DNA of 64,000 bases from NCBI RefSeq assembly GCF_051131705.1, contig NZ_CP180316.1:1736001-1800000 (forward strand), in the 5' to 3' direction. How positions within the stretch are numbered: the stretch's first letter is position 1; the number at the start of each line of letters is the position of its first letter. A program made the position numbers and the translations under genes. Source of the stretch: Arthrobacter_M sp030063245. GTDB lineage: Bacteria > Actinomycetota > Actinomycetes > Actinomycetales > Micrococcaceae. Positions 43,237 to 52,980 of the stretch are shown here, piece by piece. The notes beneath the pieces were generated by a model that worked only from the letters and a program-made list of their open reading frames with translations, did not search any database and was not told where the DNA came from.

Positions 43237-43600
43237 GCGAGGGCCGCGACCTTGCTCTGCTCGATGGCGCTGGTCCGGAGTGGGATCCGGCCGATGCCGC
43301 GCGCGGTGGGGAAGGCGGCCACGTCTCCGGCAGCGACGATGTCAGGACGGACTCGGCCGCGGGTATCGACCTCAAGCCGACCGTTGACGAGGAGCCCGCT
43401 GGTCGACGGCCAGTTGGTGTTCGGCACGTCGCCCATAGCTGAGAGGCAGCCCGAGGCGATTTCCATGCCATGGCGCCGGCGCCGACCACCACAACCGAAC
43501 TGGTTGTACGGCCAGTCCAAACCCGACGTTTCCCCCGTTATCGAAACGGATAGTGCGACAGGAGTCCTGGCCGTCCACTGATCGGCGTTGAGCGGGGATT
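43237..43600 (-). pseudogene. Ferredoxin reductase/pyridine nucleotide-disulfide oxidoreductase remnant
   Basis: Minus-strand frames recover GLLVNGRLEVDTRGRVRPDI VAAGDVAAFPTARGIGRIP, the FAD-binding strand (VAAGDVA) of ferredoxin-reductase-like flavoproteins, and VVVGAGAMAWE in another frame, the NAD-binding loop. Frameshifts separate the two, and the rest is missing. Confidence 0.65.
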
Positions 43601-43775
43601 CCGGTGTCTGCTCGCAGCCGCGTTGCCGGCCGGCCGCACTGAACCGGAACCTGTGCCGCCGCCGCCGCCGCCACTGATCGCGAGGAGGGATCAGGATTCG
43701 GTGGAGGGTCAAGCCGGCGCCGGCCCCAGGTCTCTTTCTACGTGGCCAGGGCGGGTCTCGGGTTGTTGCGATGGG

Positions 43776-44843
43776 CTACCCTCCAGCGACGACGAAAAGC
43801 CCGGCGATGCCGACAGCGTAAAGCACGAGCACGATCAGGGAGTCGGTTCCCATCCGCGCGATCCGTCGTTGGGGCCGAAAGAGCAGGCCGAGCAGGTAAA
43901 CCAAGGTGAGGATGATCGCCAGGGCGGTGAGGTAGATGTCTGTGGCCTGGGCTTGGGGGAGGACTGCCTTGCCCGAGATGAGCACGGCCAGCAGGAAAAG
44001 AACCGGAAGAAACGCATTGCCTCCGAAGATGTCGCTGACCGCTAGTTTGTAATCACCCTGCCGTACCGAGGCCAAGCCGGTGGAAATCTCCGGTAGGGAC
44101 GTTGCCAGTGCCAGGACTGTGGCTCCGAATAGGACTCCGGAGAGTCCGATGTGGTCTGCGGCTGCGCTGCCGCTTTGTTCCAGAATCACGCCGGCAATGA
44201 GTGTCGCGAGGGCGGCGGCGGCGAAAACTGCGACGGAGGCGCCGGTGCTTTTTGTCTTGCTTGAGTCGTGCTGGGCTTTCGCCTTACTGTGGCCCTTGGG
44301 TTCGGGTTGGCTTTCCGGGGCCTCGCCCTGTTCCTGCCATGGAAGGTGTTTTTGCGCGCGTTGGACCAGCAGCAGCCCGACGACCCAAATGGCTGTGATG
44401 AGAACGACGTCGGGTGTCAGGCGGGCGATGACAAGCCCCGGTGGCATTTGGCTGCCGGCAATGACGACGCCGAGGATCGCGACGACGGTCACGGCTTCAA
44501 TGACGAGTGTCAGCGACGCGGCCTTATAGGTCAGTGGGTGTTTTCCTTTGATCCCGAAGACATCCAGCACTACCAGGACGACGGTCTGCAGGGCAATGCC
44601 GCCGAGAATATTGCCCACGGCGACTTCGAGGTTTCCGGAGATGGCGGCGCTGATCGTGATCGCGAGCTCGGGAAGGTTCGTTGCTACAGCCAGCAGGATC
44701 AGCCCGCCGAGGGCCGAGCCGAGGTGGAAGCGCTGATCCAGGATGTTTGTCTTGTTGGACAGTTGAATGCCTGCGAACCAGATGACCACCGAAGCGCCAA
44801 GGAAGATCACGATCAGGAGCCACAGGGGCAAGGACGACATCAT
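43776..44843 (-). CDS. CaCA-family cation/Ca2+ antiporter
   Basis: A 355-residue membrane protein from ATG 44843. The two alpha-repeats of Na+/Ca2+ or H+/Ca2+ exchangers are present: LILLAVATNLPELAITISAA with NLEVAVGNILGG in the first half, and GATVLALATSLPEISTGLAS with YKLAVSDIFGGNAF in the second. A hydrophilic, charged loop (about residues 200-230, with KGHSKAKAQHD) separates the halves. It exports Ca2+ (or a similar ion) in exchange for H+ or Na+. No obvious regulator beside it. Confidence 0.9.
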   Translation of the reverse strand: MMSSLPLWLLIVIFLGASVVIWFAGIQLSNKTNILDQRFHLGSALGGLILLAVATNLPELAITISAAISGNLEVAVGNILGGIALQTVVLVVLDVFGIKGKHPLTYKAASLTLVIEAVTVVAILGVVIAGSQMPPGLVIARLTPDVVLITAIWVVGLLLVQRAQKHLPWQEQGEAPESQPEPKGHSKAKAQHDSSKTKSTGASVAVFAAAALATLIAGVILEQSGSAAADHIGLSGVLFGATVLALATSLPEISTGLASVRQGDYKLAVSDIFGGNAFLPVLFLLAVLISGKAVLPQAQATDIYLTALAIILTLVYLLGLLFRPQRRIARMGTDSLIVLVLYAVGIAGLFVVAGG

Positions 44844-44875
44844 GAGTGCACTCAAATTTCCTTCGTCGCCGGCGT

Positions 44876-45037
44876 TTACCTGACCTGGCTGTTGCACAAC
44901 CAGTCGGAGTGCGCCTTGGAGTGCGACGACTTGGCCCGGCTCACCAGCCATGAAGCCAGGGACGAGCCAATGGAGGCAAATCCACCCATGTAGGCGTACT
45001 CGCTCTTGATGCCCGCGTCGTGAAGCTTCTCAATCAT
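44876..45037 (-). CDS. Small hypothetical protein, possibly truncated
   Basis: A 53-residue frame from ATG 45037: MIEKLHDAGIKSEYAYMGGF ASIGSSLASWLVSRAKS. The region from DAGIKSEYAYMGGFA looks conserved-protein-like in character. It overlaps nothing and precedes the CaCA gene by 33 bp on the same strand, so it could be co-transcribed or be the remnant of a longer gene. Family not known to me. Confidence 0.4.
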   Translation of the reverse strand: MIEKLHDAGIKSEYAYMGGFASIGSSLASWLVSRAKSSHSKAHSDWLCNSQVR

Positions 45038-45593
45038 GGACAAAACCTCCGGAAAGTCAAAAGCGTAAGGACACTTAGCTTTGCATATGCGGTGCCGGAT
45101 TTGAAGCGTTCGCCCCGTTTTTTCCGGCTCCGGAGATCGACGACGCGGCTGTCGGGCGACGCCGTTGTGCCGCCGAGTTTGGTCGGTGTGGCCTTCGATT
45201 CGTGAGATGCGTCGCTTGCAGGGGCGGATGCTCCAGATTCCGATGGTCAGCCAGAAAAATGCGGAGGCCAGGAGAAGGTCACGACCCTGGAGTACCCGGA
45301 GGTTGTGGAGGCCCCAATACTGATGATGGCCAAAGCCATACCGCCCTCGCCGCTGCCACGGCCGCCCAGCTTTCGGCGACCCTGGCCGCTTCTTGGCCTC
45401 GATTGATTGTCGTCGTCAAGCGGCCGTGGACCGGTTCAAGTATTCAGTGACTGAATGACCGGGTCAACAAAGCCGTCCTCCAGGAAATGCCTGAGGGTCG
45501 GGTAGCTGGCGGCGCCCAGCTCCGGGAGCAACCAGGTGGTCATTCTGCGGCCTCCTCTGTGGCTGTGTTACTTAACTGGGTTAGTCCATCGTT
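45038..45593. other. Stretch with only a very small frame
   Basis: No convincing gene. A 34-codon minus-strand frame (45443-45544, MTTWLLPELGAASYPTLRHF) exists just upstream of the AI-2E gene's 3' side, but it is too short to support. Confidence 0.35.
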
Positions 45594-46753
45594 TCAAATG
45601 GCTGTTCCCTCCGCGTTGGAACCGATAGGGTGCGGACCGGGAACCTCCTGGCCGGGATCATCCCGACCGGACCAGGTCTTAATGACCGTCCAGCCGACCG
45701 CTGTCAGCGGGACGGCCAGCAAGGCGCCCAGGACTCCGGCGAGCATGGCTCCCGCGGCGAGGGCCAGCAGGATCACCAGACCATGTATGTGGAGAACCTT
45801 GCCCATCAGGACCGGCTGAAGTATGTGGTGCTCGAATTGATTCGCCCCGATCAAAACGGTCAAAACGATCAGCGCGGACACTGGCCCGTTCGATACCAGG
45901 GCGACGAGGACGGCAAGGCTTCCGGCCGCGGTCGCACCGATGATGGGGATGAATCCTCCAATGAAGACGAACACGGCCAACGGCAGGGCCAGGGGAACCT
46001 GAAGGATGGCCAGGGCGATGCCGACGATCAACCCGTCGATGGCCGCAATGATTGCGGTACCCCGTACATACCCGCCCAGTACGATGGCACTGTGTTCGGC
46101 AGCGATGTGGGCCTTGGCTTCGTGCTGTTCTGGAAGAAACCCGAACAAAAAGGCGCGGATCTTCGCGCCGTCCTTGAGGAAGAAGAACAGTATGACGGCC
46201 ATCAGGACCGTACCGGCCGCGGTTTCTGCCGCAACCCGCAGCCCCGAGAGTGCTTCGGTGCCGAATGAGCCGCTGGTGAAGAACTTTTGGATCTGGTCGC
46301 GGCCGGAGTTGATTTGGGCATCGCTGAGCGGAAAGGGGCCAGCGTTCAAGGAGGCGTGGAGTTGATCAATGCCAGCCACTGCTCGGGTGGCGAGTTCCTT
46401 CGATTGGTGCCGGATAAGGTCGACGACGCCGGTGACGACCGCGCCGAAGACCGCCAGAATGGCCACGAGTGACGTGGCGACGGCCAGTGCGCGCGGCCAG
46501 CGTTTAGCGGTCAGCCAACGCACGAGGGGGATATGGCGGAGGCGAGAATGAGGGCGATCAGAACAGGAGTGAGGACCAGCGGGACCCGCGTCGCCGCCCA
46601 TACGATCACCCCGACCAGAGCGGTGACCAGAAGCACCTGCACCGATCGGATGCTGGCCCTGCCGAGGTTATCGGCCCAAATTGCCGTTTCTCCTGCGCGG
46701 AATTTTGACGCCGAAGCATCCGGTGCTCCGGAGGCATCTTCAGGTCCAGACAT
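45594..46753 (-). pseudogene. AI-2E-family (PerM-like) permease, single frameshift
   Basis: From ATG 46753 the frame gives a first hydrophobic segment (VQVLLVTALVGVIVWAATRV and LTPVLIALILASAISP) and stops just after ISP. The adjacent frame continues as LVRWLTAKRWPRALAVATSL and through the family landmarks DLIRHQSKELATRAVAGIDQ, FGFLPEQHEAKAHIAAEHSA, GFIPIIGATAAGSLAVLVAL. One lost C in a run of Cs near 46526 explains the break. Such transporters move Na+, autoinducer-2 or amino acids in different members. Either a true frameshift or a sequence error; the gene is otherwise intact. Confidence 0.88.
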
Positions 46754-46893
46754 GATCGTTCCTCCAGCTGAAAGTAGAGCCGCTCATTCGTCGCTATGGG
46801 CAATTCATATCATGGCCATCCGATCAATCCGCTGATTTTGCCGGCAAGCCCGGTGCCGTGCGATCGTTGCGACTTCTGCAGACGTTTTTGGGT

Positions 46894-47241
46894 TTAGTCC
46901 GATGGTTTAGGCCGCCATACGCCGAAGCGGTTGCCCTGCGGGTCTAGGAGGTGCGCGAACTCGATGGCGCCGTTGTCGACGAACGGGACAGCGACGCTCG
47001 CGCCGAGGGACTCGGCTCGGGCGATTGCGGCCTTGACGTCGTCGACCTGCACATAGAAAATCGCCCAGGAAGCTGCGCCCATCGACGTGGTGTCCCACAG
47101 CCCTCCCTTATCGCCGTTGACCATGCGGTAGCCGACCGGCGAGGGCTCACCGAAGGTCCAGTCGAATAATGAGCCGTAGAATTTTTGGGCGGTATCCGGG
47201 TTAGCCGAGCCGACCTCGAAGTAGTTCACAATGGCGGCCAT
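46894..47241 (-). CDS. VOC-family (glyoxalase/bleomycin-resistance-like) protein
   Basis: A 115-residue single-domain VOC protein: N-terminal strand IVNYFEVGSANPDTAQKFYG and SLFDWTFGE, middle YRMVNGDKGGLWDTT, later AIFYVQVDDVKAAIARAESL and FAHLLDPQGNRFGVWRP. The last segment carries the usual DP.GN.FG.W motif. It would dimerise to form metal sites in enzymes of the group, or bind a drug. Stand-alone gene, ligand unknown. Confidence 0.85.
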   Translation of the reverse strand: MAAIVNYFEVGSANPDTAQKFYGSLFDWTFGEPSPVGYRMVNGDKGGLWDTTSMGAASWAIFYVQVDDVKAAIARAESLGASVAVPFVDNGAIEFAHLLDPQGNRFGVWRPKPSD

Positions 47242-47746
47242 CGCCGTCTCCTTTCCGTTGCGGCCACACGGGAGCGAGTCAGCCGTGTGACTTGGTCAAC
47301 CGGTGCTTTGCGCATCGATTGTGGAGATATTAAACCGAGGTCGCCTTCCTCTACAAGTAGGACCGTCGGCTACAAGTAGGACCGTCGAACAATATCGATG
47401 GGCGCTTCGGCAATGCCTGACCTGGTTCCCGAGTCCGCGCCCCGGCGCGTGTGCCGAGCGGCATGGCGTCGTCGGCCAGGGCTACGGTTTCCGCTGGCGG
47501 TGCACGGGGAGGCGCTCGCGCGCGCTGCCCACCGCAGCCAGAGGAGCGTCCGCCGGGGCCACGGCCGGTTCACGTCCCAATTCGCAAAATGGATCTTGCG
47601 CCCGGCAATCATCTACAGCGTTTTTTCGAATGTCACAGGACAGAGGGAGTAATTTTTCGCGGATCCGGTCGTATCGACATCGGCCGGGTTGCAGGACACG
47701 ATTACGACGACGGCGGTCATCGATGAGGCTTGAAGCTGGCCGTGCC
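47242..47746. other. Intergenic region with a short tandem repeat
   Basis: No gene supported. CTACAAGTAGGACCGTCG occurs at 47351-47368 and again at 47370-47387, with one spacer base. The rest is without clear structure. Short open frames on both strands do not match known families. Confidence 0.5.
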
Positions 47747-48688
47747 ATGATCGGTGATGTGACCGGACGATTGATGCTTCTCGACACCGCTTCGCTGTAC
47801 TTCCGCGCCTTCCATGGGCTGCCCGACACCATTCGCGCCCCCGACGGTTCGCCCGTCAACGCTGTTCGCGGGCTGCTGGACATCATTGCCCGGCTGGTCA
47901 CCGACTTCGAGCCGAGCGAACTGGTCGCCTGTTGGGATGACAATTGGCGCCCGCACTGGCGTGTTGCGCTGATTCCCGGTTACAAGTCACACCGCGTCGC
48001 CGAACTGGTGCCCAGCGGCAATGACGTGGAGGAGACGCCGGAACTCCTCGTCCCGCAGCTCCCGATCATCCGGGAGCTGCTCGGCGCACTCGGCATACCG
48101 ATCATCGGCGCGGACGACAATGAGGCCGACGACGTGATCGGCACGCTCGCGACCCGAGCGCAGCTTCCTGTCGACATCGTCACAGGTGACCGCGACCTGT
48201 TCCAGCTCGTCGACGACGAGTCCGGTGTCCGCGTGATCTACACGGCCCGCGGGATGAGCAAGCTCGAGTTCGTCACCGACTCCGTCGTCGTGTCGAAGTA
48301 CGGGGTCCTTCCGGGCCAGTATGCAGACTTCGCTGTCATGCGCGGAGACCCCTCCGACGGGCTCCCCGGAGTTCCCGGCATCGGGGAGAAGACGGCCGCC
48401 GGCCTGCTGGCGCAGTTCGGCGGTCTCGGAGGGATCATCGAAGCTGCTCAGGATCAGGCGACGCCACTGTCGGCGTCGGTGCGATCGAAGGTCATCGCTT
48501 CCTCGGCCTACCTTAAGGTGGCACCCCGTGTCGTCGAAGTCGTGCGCGACCTCGATCTCGGTGAGGTAGATGCACGTATCCATCCGCTTGATGCCGATCG
48601 TCTCAACGCGCTGCACATGCTGTCCGAGAAGTGGGGCCTCGGACGCTCGCTCGACCGCGCTTTACGCGCGCTCGGCGCAACGGACTGA
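47747..48688 (+). CDS. 5'-3' exonuclease/FEN-like nuclease domain protein
   Basis: A 313-residue protein matching the stand-alone N-terminal nuclease of DNA polymerase I. RLMLLDTASLYFRAFHGLPD begins the PIN-like fold; ADDNEADDVIGTLA and VTGDRDLFQLVDDE hold the acidic metal-binding residues; GDPSDGLPGVPGIGEKTAAG LLAQFG is the helix-hairpin-helix. It removes flaps and RNA primers in replication and repair. A start a few codons downstream or at 47722 is possible. Confidence 0.92.
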   Translation: MIGDVTGRLMLLDTASLYFRAFHGLPDTIRAPDGSPVNAVRGLLDIIARLVTDFEPSELVACWDDNWRPHWRVALIPGYKSHRVAELVPSGNDVEETPELLVPQLPIIRELLGALGIPIIGADDNEADDVIGTLATRAQLPVDIVTGDRDLFQLVDDESGVRVIYTARGMSKLEFVTDSVVVSKYGVLPGQYADFAVMRGDPSDGLPGVPGIGEKTAAGLLAQFGGLGGIIEAAQDQATPLSASVRSKVIASSAYLKVAPRVVEVVRDLDLGEVDARIHPLDADRLNALHMLSEKWGLGRSLDRALRALGATD

Positions 48689-48947
48689 GCCGGCCGCTCC
48701 TTCTGCCGACCGAGGACTTCTGTCAGACCGGGGGCCGTGCTGCCGTGACGTAGCCGAGTGCATCCACCGAGCAGGCCTTGCTGGCCCGGTTGGGCGGCCC
48801 GACGCCGGAAGCAGCTTTCCGGCAGTAGGAGGACACGTTCAGATGTCATATTTCGACACGTAAATGTATCTCGGCGGAGCCCGGGCCGTAACATTACAGC
48901 AGATACAGGTTCTCGCTTGCCAAGTTCGCTGAAAAGGACTAAGGACG
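48689..48947. other. Intergenic region
   Basis: 259 bp with no gene. A hairpin GCCGGAA...TTCCGGC at 48804-48823 has a 7-bp stem but no T-run. A ribosome-binding site (AAAAGGACTAAGGAC) precedes the TTG start of the next gene. Confidence 0.45.
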
Positions 48948-49961
48948 TTGCCACTCGAAACATTGCCCGTACTCGACTTCTCCCGATTGAATGCGGGACC
49001 GGAGGAGGCGTCCCGGTTTCGTGACGAACTGCGCAACGCCATGCACGAGGTCGGATTCCTTTACCTGGCCGGCCATGGCATCCCGCAGGAGCTCACGGAC
49101 GCGATCCTGGACGTATCCCGGCGCTTCTTCGAGCTGGCCGACGAACAGAAGCTCGCGGTCGAGAATGTCCACAGTCCACAGTTCCGGGGCTACACCCGGG
49201 TCGGCGGCGAGCTCACGGACGGTGCAGTCGACTGGCGCGAGCAGATCGACATCGGCGTCGAGCGGGATGCGGTGGAACCGGGCCCGGGCGTCGCTGACTA
49301 TTGGCGCCTCGAGGGGCCCAACCTGTGGCCGGATGCGCTGCCCGAGATGCGGGAAATTGTCTCGGAGTGGACGGAGCGGCTGAGCATCATCTCACTGACT
49401 CTCCTGCGCGCCCTGGCGGTGTCCCTCGGAGCGCCCGAGGACACCTTCGACGAGGCATTCGCCGCACGGGCTTTCCCCCTGCTCAAGATTGTGCGGTATC
49501 CGGGGGAGTCCGACCCGGAACCCCAGCAGGGTGTCGGCTCCCACCGCGACGGCGGTGTGCTGACGCTCCTGTTGGTGGAGCCCGGGAAGGGCGGCCTCCA
49601 GGTCGAGTACCGGGGGCAGTGGATCGACGCACCACAGGTGCCTGGAACATTCGTGGTTAACATCGGCGAGATGCTCGAGCTGGCCACTAACGGCTACCTG
49701 AAGGCGACCCTGCACCGCGTGATCTCGCCGCTTCGCGGCACCGACAGGGTCTCCCTTCCGTTCTTCTACAATCCGGCGCTGGACGCGACAATGCCGCAGC
49801 TCGCGGTGAGCCCGGAGTTTCAAGCCAGGGCCCGCGGCCTGTCGGTTGACCCGACGAACAGCCCGATTCTGGAGACCTACGGGGATAACGCCCTTCGCTA
49901 CCGGTTGCGGGCCCACCCGAACGTTGTCGCCGTGCACCACGAAGACCTGCAGAAAGGCTGA
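48948..49961 (+). CDS. Fe(II)/2-oxoglutarate-dependent dioxygenase, isopenicillin-N-synthase family
   Basis: A 337-residue non-heme iron oxygenase starting with TTG 48948. The N-terminal DIOX_N domain contains RNAMHEVGFLYLAGHGIP. The iron-binding facial triad is complete: His199 and Asp201 in GSHRDGG and His256 in LKATLHRVISP. Arg267 and Ser269 (DRVSLPFF) bind 2-oxoglutarate. It could hydroxylate or desaturate a small molecule. The gene stands alone between the nuclease and the helicase. Confidence 0.92.
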   Translation: MPLETLPVLDFSRLNAGPEEASRFRDELRNAMHEVGFLYLAGHGIPQELTDAILDVSRRFFELADEQKLAVENVHSPQFRGYTRVGGELTDGAVDWREQIDIGVERDAVEPGPGVADYWRLEGPNLWPDALPEMREIVSEWTERLSIISLTLLRALAVSLGAPEDTFDEAFAARAFPLLKIVRYPGESDPEPQQGVGSHRDGGVLTLLLVEPGKGGLQVEYRGQWIDAPQVPGTFVVNIGEMLELATNGYLKATLHRVISPLRGTDRVSLPFFYNPALDATMPQLAVSPEFQARARGLSVDPTNSPILETYGDNALRYRLRAHPNVVAVHHEDLQKG

Positions 49962-50157
49962 CGGCGCCCGTTCCAACAACAGCCGAGCCCAGGAGTGGAA
50001 TGCCTGCCGAAGCTGAGCAACGGGACGCAGGCCGCAGTTGGTCGGAGTGGTTGGTTCTGGCTACTTCCCTCACAGGCTAGATGGGGATCCGATGGCCGCT
50101 GGCACCGGCCTGGCCAGGCAGCGGCCCGGGGGGATGGTTTTCGGGCACAATGGAGGC
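49962..50157. other. Intergenic region before hrpB
   Basis: A 196-bp stretch without a supported gene. The hrpB frame is open through much of it, but the conserved sequence starts only at GTG 50158. Confidence 0.5.
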
Positions 50158-52854
50158 GTGACTACTCGGCTGACCGTATCGGACCCCGCTGGTGCCCGCT
50201 TCGATCTGGACGCCATCGGGACCGGGCTGGTCTTCGCGGACGCACTGGGGGAGCTCGCCGAAGCCCTGCGTGCGGGAGGTCCGGCCGGAACCGCCGTGGT
50301 GCAGGCGCCTCCGGGGACGGGCAAAACCACGCTGGTGCCACCACTGCTCGCCAACCTCGCCATCAACCTCGCCGCCGGTGCCAATCCCGCCAACCTAGCC
50401 GCCGGCGCCGCCGACCTGGCCGCACAGGCGAACGGACCCCGGCCACGCGTCGTCGTGAGTCAGCCACGCCGCGTTGCCGCGCGCTCGGCGGCCCGGCGCC
50501 TTGCCGCCCTGGACGGCAGCCGGCTCGGGGACCGCGTCGGGTACACGGTCCGTGGGGAACGGAAGGCGGGCCCGGAAACCCTGATCGAATTCGTCACCCC
50601 GGGGATCCTGCTCCGCCGTCTGCTCGCGGATCCCGGCCTGGAGACGACCTCCGCCGTCATCCTCGACGAGGTGCACGAACGCGGGCTGGAGACCGACCTC
50701 CTGCTCGGCATGCTCACCGAGGTCCGCCAGCTGCGCGGTGACCTCACCCTCGTTGCCATGTCCGCCACCCTGGACGCGCCCCGGTTCGCTGCCCTGATCG
50801 GGGCGTACGACGGCGGCGGCCCGGCTCCCGTCGTCGACTGTCCGTCCGCGCTGCAGCCGCTGGAAGTGCGTTGGGTGCCTGGCGCGGCGCCGCGGCTGGA
50901 TGATCGGGGAGTGACGCGCGCATTCCTGGACCATGTGGCGGACACGGCCGTGGCGGCGCAGGCCGAAGCGCATACGGTGGACCCTGACATCGACGCCCTG
51001 GTGTTTCTCCCGGGTGCATGGGAGGTGCAGTACGTCGCGGCCCGGCTGCGCGAGCGGGCCGGGCCGCGCGTCGAGGTACTGGAGCTGCACGGCCGGATCG
51101 GTCCGGCGGCGCAGGACCGGGCCGTCTCCGGACGGGTTCCCGGTGGGCTCCCGCGGATCATCGTTTCCACGGCACTGGCAGAATCGTCCCTGACGGTTCC
51201 CGGCGTCCGGCTGGTCGTCGATTCGGGGCTGTCACGCGAACCGCGGCGGGACAGCACGCGCGGCATGTCCGGCCTGGTGACCGGGTCGTGCTCCCGGGCC
51301 TCGGCCGATCAGCGCGCCGGACGGGCGGCCCGGCAGGGACCCGGGCTGGTGGTCCGCTGCTACGACCAGAAGACCTTTGGCGCCGCGCCGGCGCACCGGA
51401 CCCCGGAGATTGCGGCGGCGGATTTGACGGGCGCCGCCCTGGTTCTGGCCTGTTGGGGAGCGCCCAGCGGCAGGGGACTGACCCTTCCGGATGCCCCGCC
51501 CCAGGCCGCCATGAATGAGGCCATTGAGGTGCTGAGCGAGCTGGGCGCGGTGGGCCCGGACGGCCTGGCCACCGACCTGGGCAAGACCCTGGCCAGGATC
51601 CCCGCCGATCCGCGGCTGGCCCGCGCCCTGCTGGACGGCACCGCCGTCGTCGGGCAACGCACTGCGGCAGAAACCGTCGCTCTCGTGTCCGGGGATCTGC
51701 GCGCTCCCGGCGCTGACCTCACCCGGCTGTTGACCACGCTGCGGACGGACAGGACACCGGAAGCCCGGCGATGGGTGGAGGATGTCCGGCGGATGGCGGC
51801 GATCGCACGCCAGGAGGAGTCCGCCGCGCCGTTCTCACCCGCTGTGCCGGTGACCGCCGCGGAGTCGGTGGGTTTCGTCGTCGCCCTGGCGTTCCCGGAC
51901 CGGGTGGCGCACCGCGTCCCGGTCGCGGGGCCCCAGCAGTACCTGCTGTCGTCCGGGACCCGGGCGGGCCTGCCGGCCGGCAGTGCGCTGTCCGGGCACG
52001 AATGGCTGGCCGTGGCCGAGGTCTCGCGCGCACAGGGACGCGACGCGGCCGGGACGGGAGCCGTCATCCGGTCCGCCGCCGCGCTGACCGCGGACACGGC
52101 GGAGGCCGCCGCCGGCCATCTGCTCAGTGAGACGGTGGAGGCGGTGTTCAGCCTGGGCCGGGTCACTGCCCGGCGCGAACGCCGGCTGGGAGCGATCGTG
52201 CTGTCTTCCACGCCGGTCCGGCCACCCGCGGAGGAGGGACGCGCGGCGGTGGCCCGGGCGATGGAGACGGAGGGGCTGGGCATGGTCGGCTGGTCGACGG
52301 CGGCGGACGGGTTGCGCCGCCGCCTCGCCCTGCTGCACCGGGAGCTGGGTGATCCCTGGCCGGACGTTTCCGAGCGGGCATTGCTGGCCCGGCTGGACGA
52401 GTGGCTGGCGCCGGAGCTTGAGGCCTTGGCCAGCGGGACCGCCACGGCCGGGATCGACCTGGCCGACCCGTTGCGGCGGCTGCTGCCGTGGCCCGACGCG
52501 GCCCGGTTGGGCGGGCTGGCCCCGGAGCGGCTTGAGGTGCCGAGCGGGTCGCGGGTGCGGATTGGCTACCCGGACGTGGCGGACGACGCCGGCCGGCCGG
52601 TGGTGGCGGTCAAGCTGCAGGAGTGCTTCGGCTGGGCACAGACGCCGCGGCTGGTGGACGGAAGAGTCCCGGTGCTGTTCCACCTGCTCTCTCCGGCCGG
52701 ACGGCCGTTGGCCGTGACGGACGACCTGGCTTCCTTTTGGTCCGGACCCTATGCGCAGGTCCGGGCTCAGATGCGGGGCCGCTATCCGAAGCATCCCTGG
52801 CCGGAGGATCCGTGGACGGCGCCCGCGACGGCCAGGACCAAAAACCGGATGTGA
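50158..52854 (+). CDS. hrpB: ATP-dependent RNA helicase HrpB
   Basis: An 898-residue DEAH/RHA-type helicase. Motif I is PPGTGKTT (51-58), motif Ia VVVSQPRRVAARSAARRLA, motif II DEVHER (170-175), motif III SAT (202-204), and motif VI DQRAGRAARQGPG near residue 380. HA2 and the HrpB C-terminal domain follow, ending with DDLASFWSGPYAQVRAQMRG RYPKHPWPEDPW, the signature end of HrpB. An Ala/Asn-rich stretch (LANLAINLAAGANPANLAAG, about residues 64-90) is inserted between motifs I and Ia. GTG 50158 is chosen because the sequence upstream is not HrpB-like. Confidence 0.93.
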   Translation: MTTRLTVSDPAGARFDLDAIGTGLVFADALGELAEALRAGGPAGTAVVQAPPGTGKTTLVPPLLANLAINLAAGANPANLAAGAADLAAQANGPRPRVVVSQPRRVAARSAARRLAALDGSRLGDRVGYTVRGERKAGPETLIEFVTPGILLRRLLADPGLETTSAVILDEVHERGLETDLLLGMLTEVRQLRGDLTLVAMSATLDAPRFAALIGAYDGGGPAPVVDCPSALQPLEVRWVPGAAPRLDDRGVTRAFLDHVADTAVAAQAEAHTVDPDIDALVFLPGAWEVQYVAARLRERAGPRVEVLELHGRIGPAAQDRAVSGRVPGGLPRIIVSTALAESSLTVPGVRLVVDSGLSREPRRDSTRGMSGLVTGSCSRASADQRAGRAARQGPGLVVRCYDQKTFGAAPAHRTPEIAAADLTGAALVLACWGAPSGRGLTLPDAPPQAAMNEAIEVLSELGAVGPDGLATDLGKTLARIPADPRLARALLDGTAVVGQRTAAETVALVSGDLRAPGADLTRLLTTLRTDRTPEARRWVEDVRRMAAIARQEESAAPFSPAVPVTAAESVGFVVALAFPDRVAHRVPVAGPQQYLLSSGTRAGLPAGSALSGHEWLAVAEVSRAQGRDAAGTGAVIRSAAALTADTAEAAAGHLLSETVEAVFSLGRVTARRERRLGAIVLSSTPVRPPAEEGRAAVARAMETEGLGMVGWSTAADGLRRRLALLHRELGDPWPDVSERALLARLDEWLAPELEALASGTATAGIDLADPLRRLLPWPDAARLGGLAPERLEVPSGSRVRIGYPDVADDAGRPVVAVKLQECFGWAQTPRLVDGRVPVLFHLLSPAGRPLAVTDDLASFWSGPYAQVRAQMRGRYPKHPWPEDPWTAPATARTKNRM

Positions 52855-52980
52855 CGCCCGGCCCGCTTGCTCCTGTGCGTCGCCGTCGTGCCTTGTTGTT
52901 TTGGTCAAGCAGTTCCTGGCAACACCGAATGTCACCTGGGCGGAAGGGACATCGCCGCCGGAGCGTGCGAGCATAGCGGG
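52855..52980. other. Intergenic region before the IclR gene
   Basis: 126 bp without a gene. It includes the end of the helicase unit and the promoter of the IclR regulator. No palindrome of note. Confidence 0.45.

Noticed and set aside
48804..48823. Hairpin after the 5'-3' exonuclease gene as a terminator
   Set aside because: The stem is only 7 bp and no T-run follows, and it lies about 115 bp from the stop codon.
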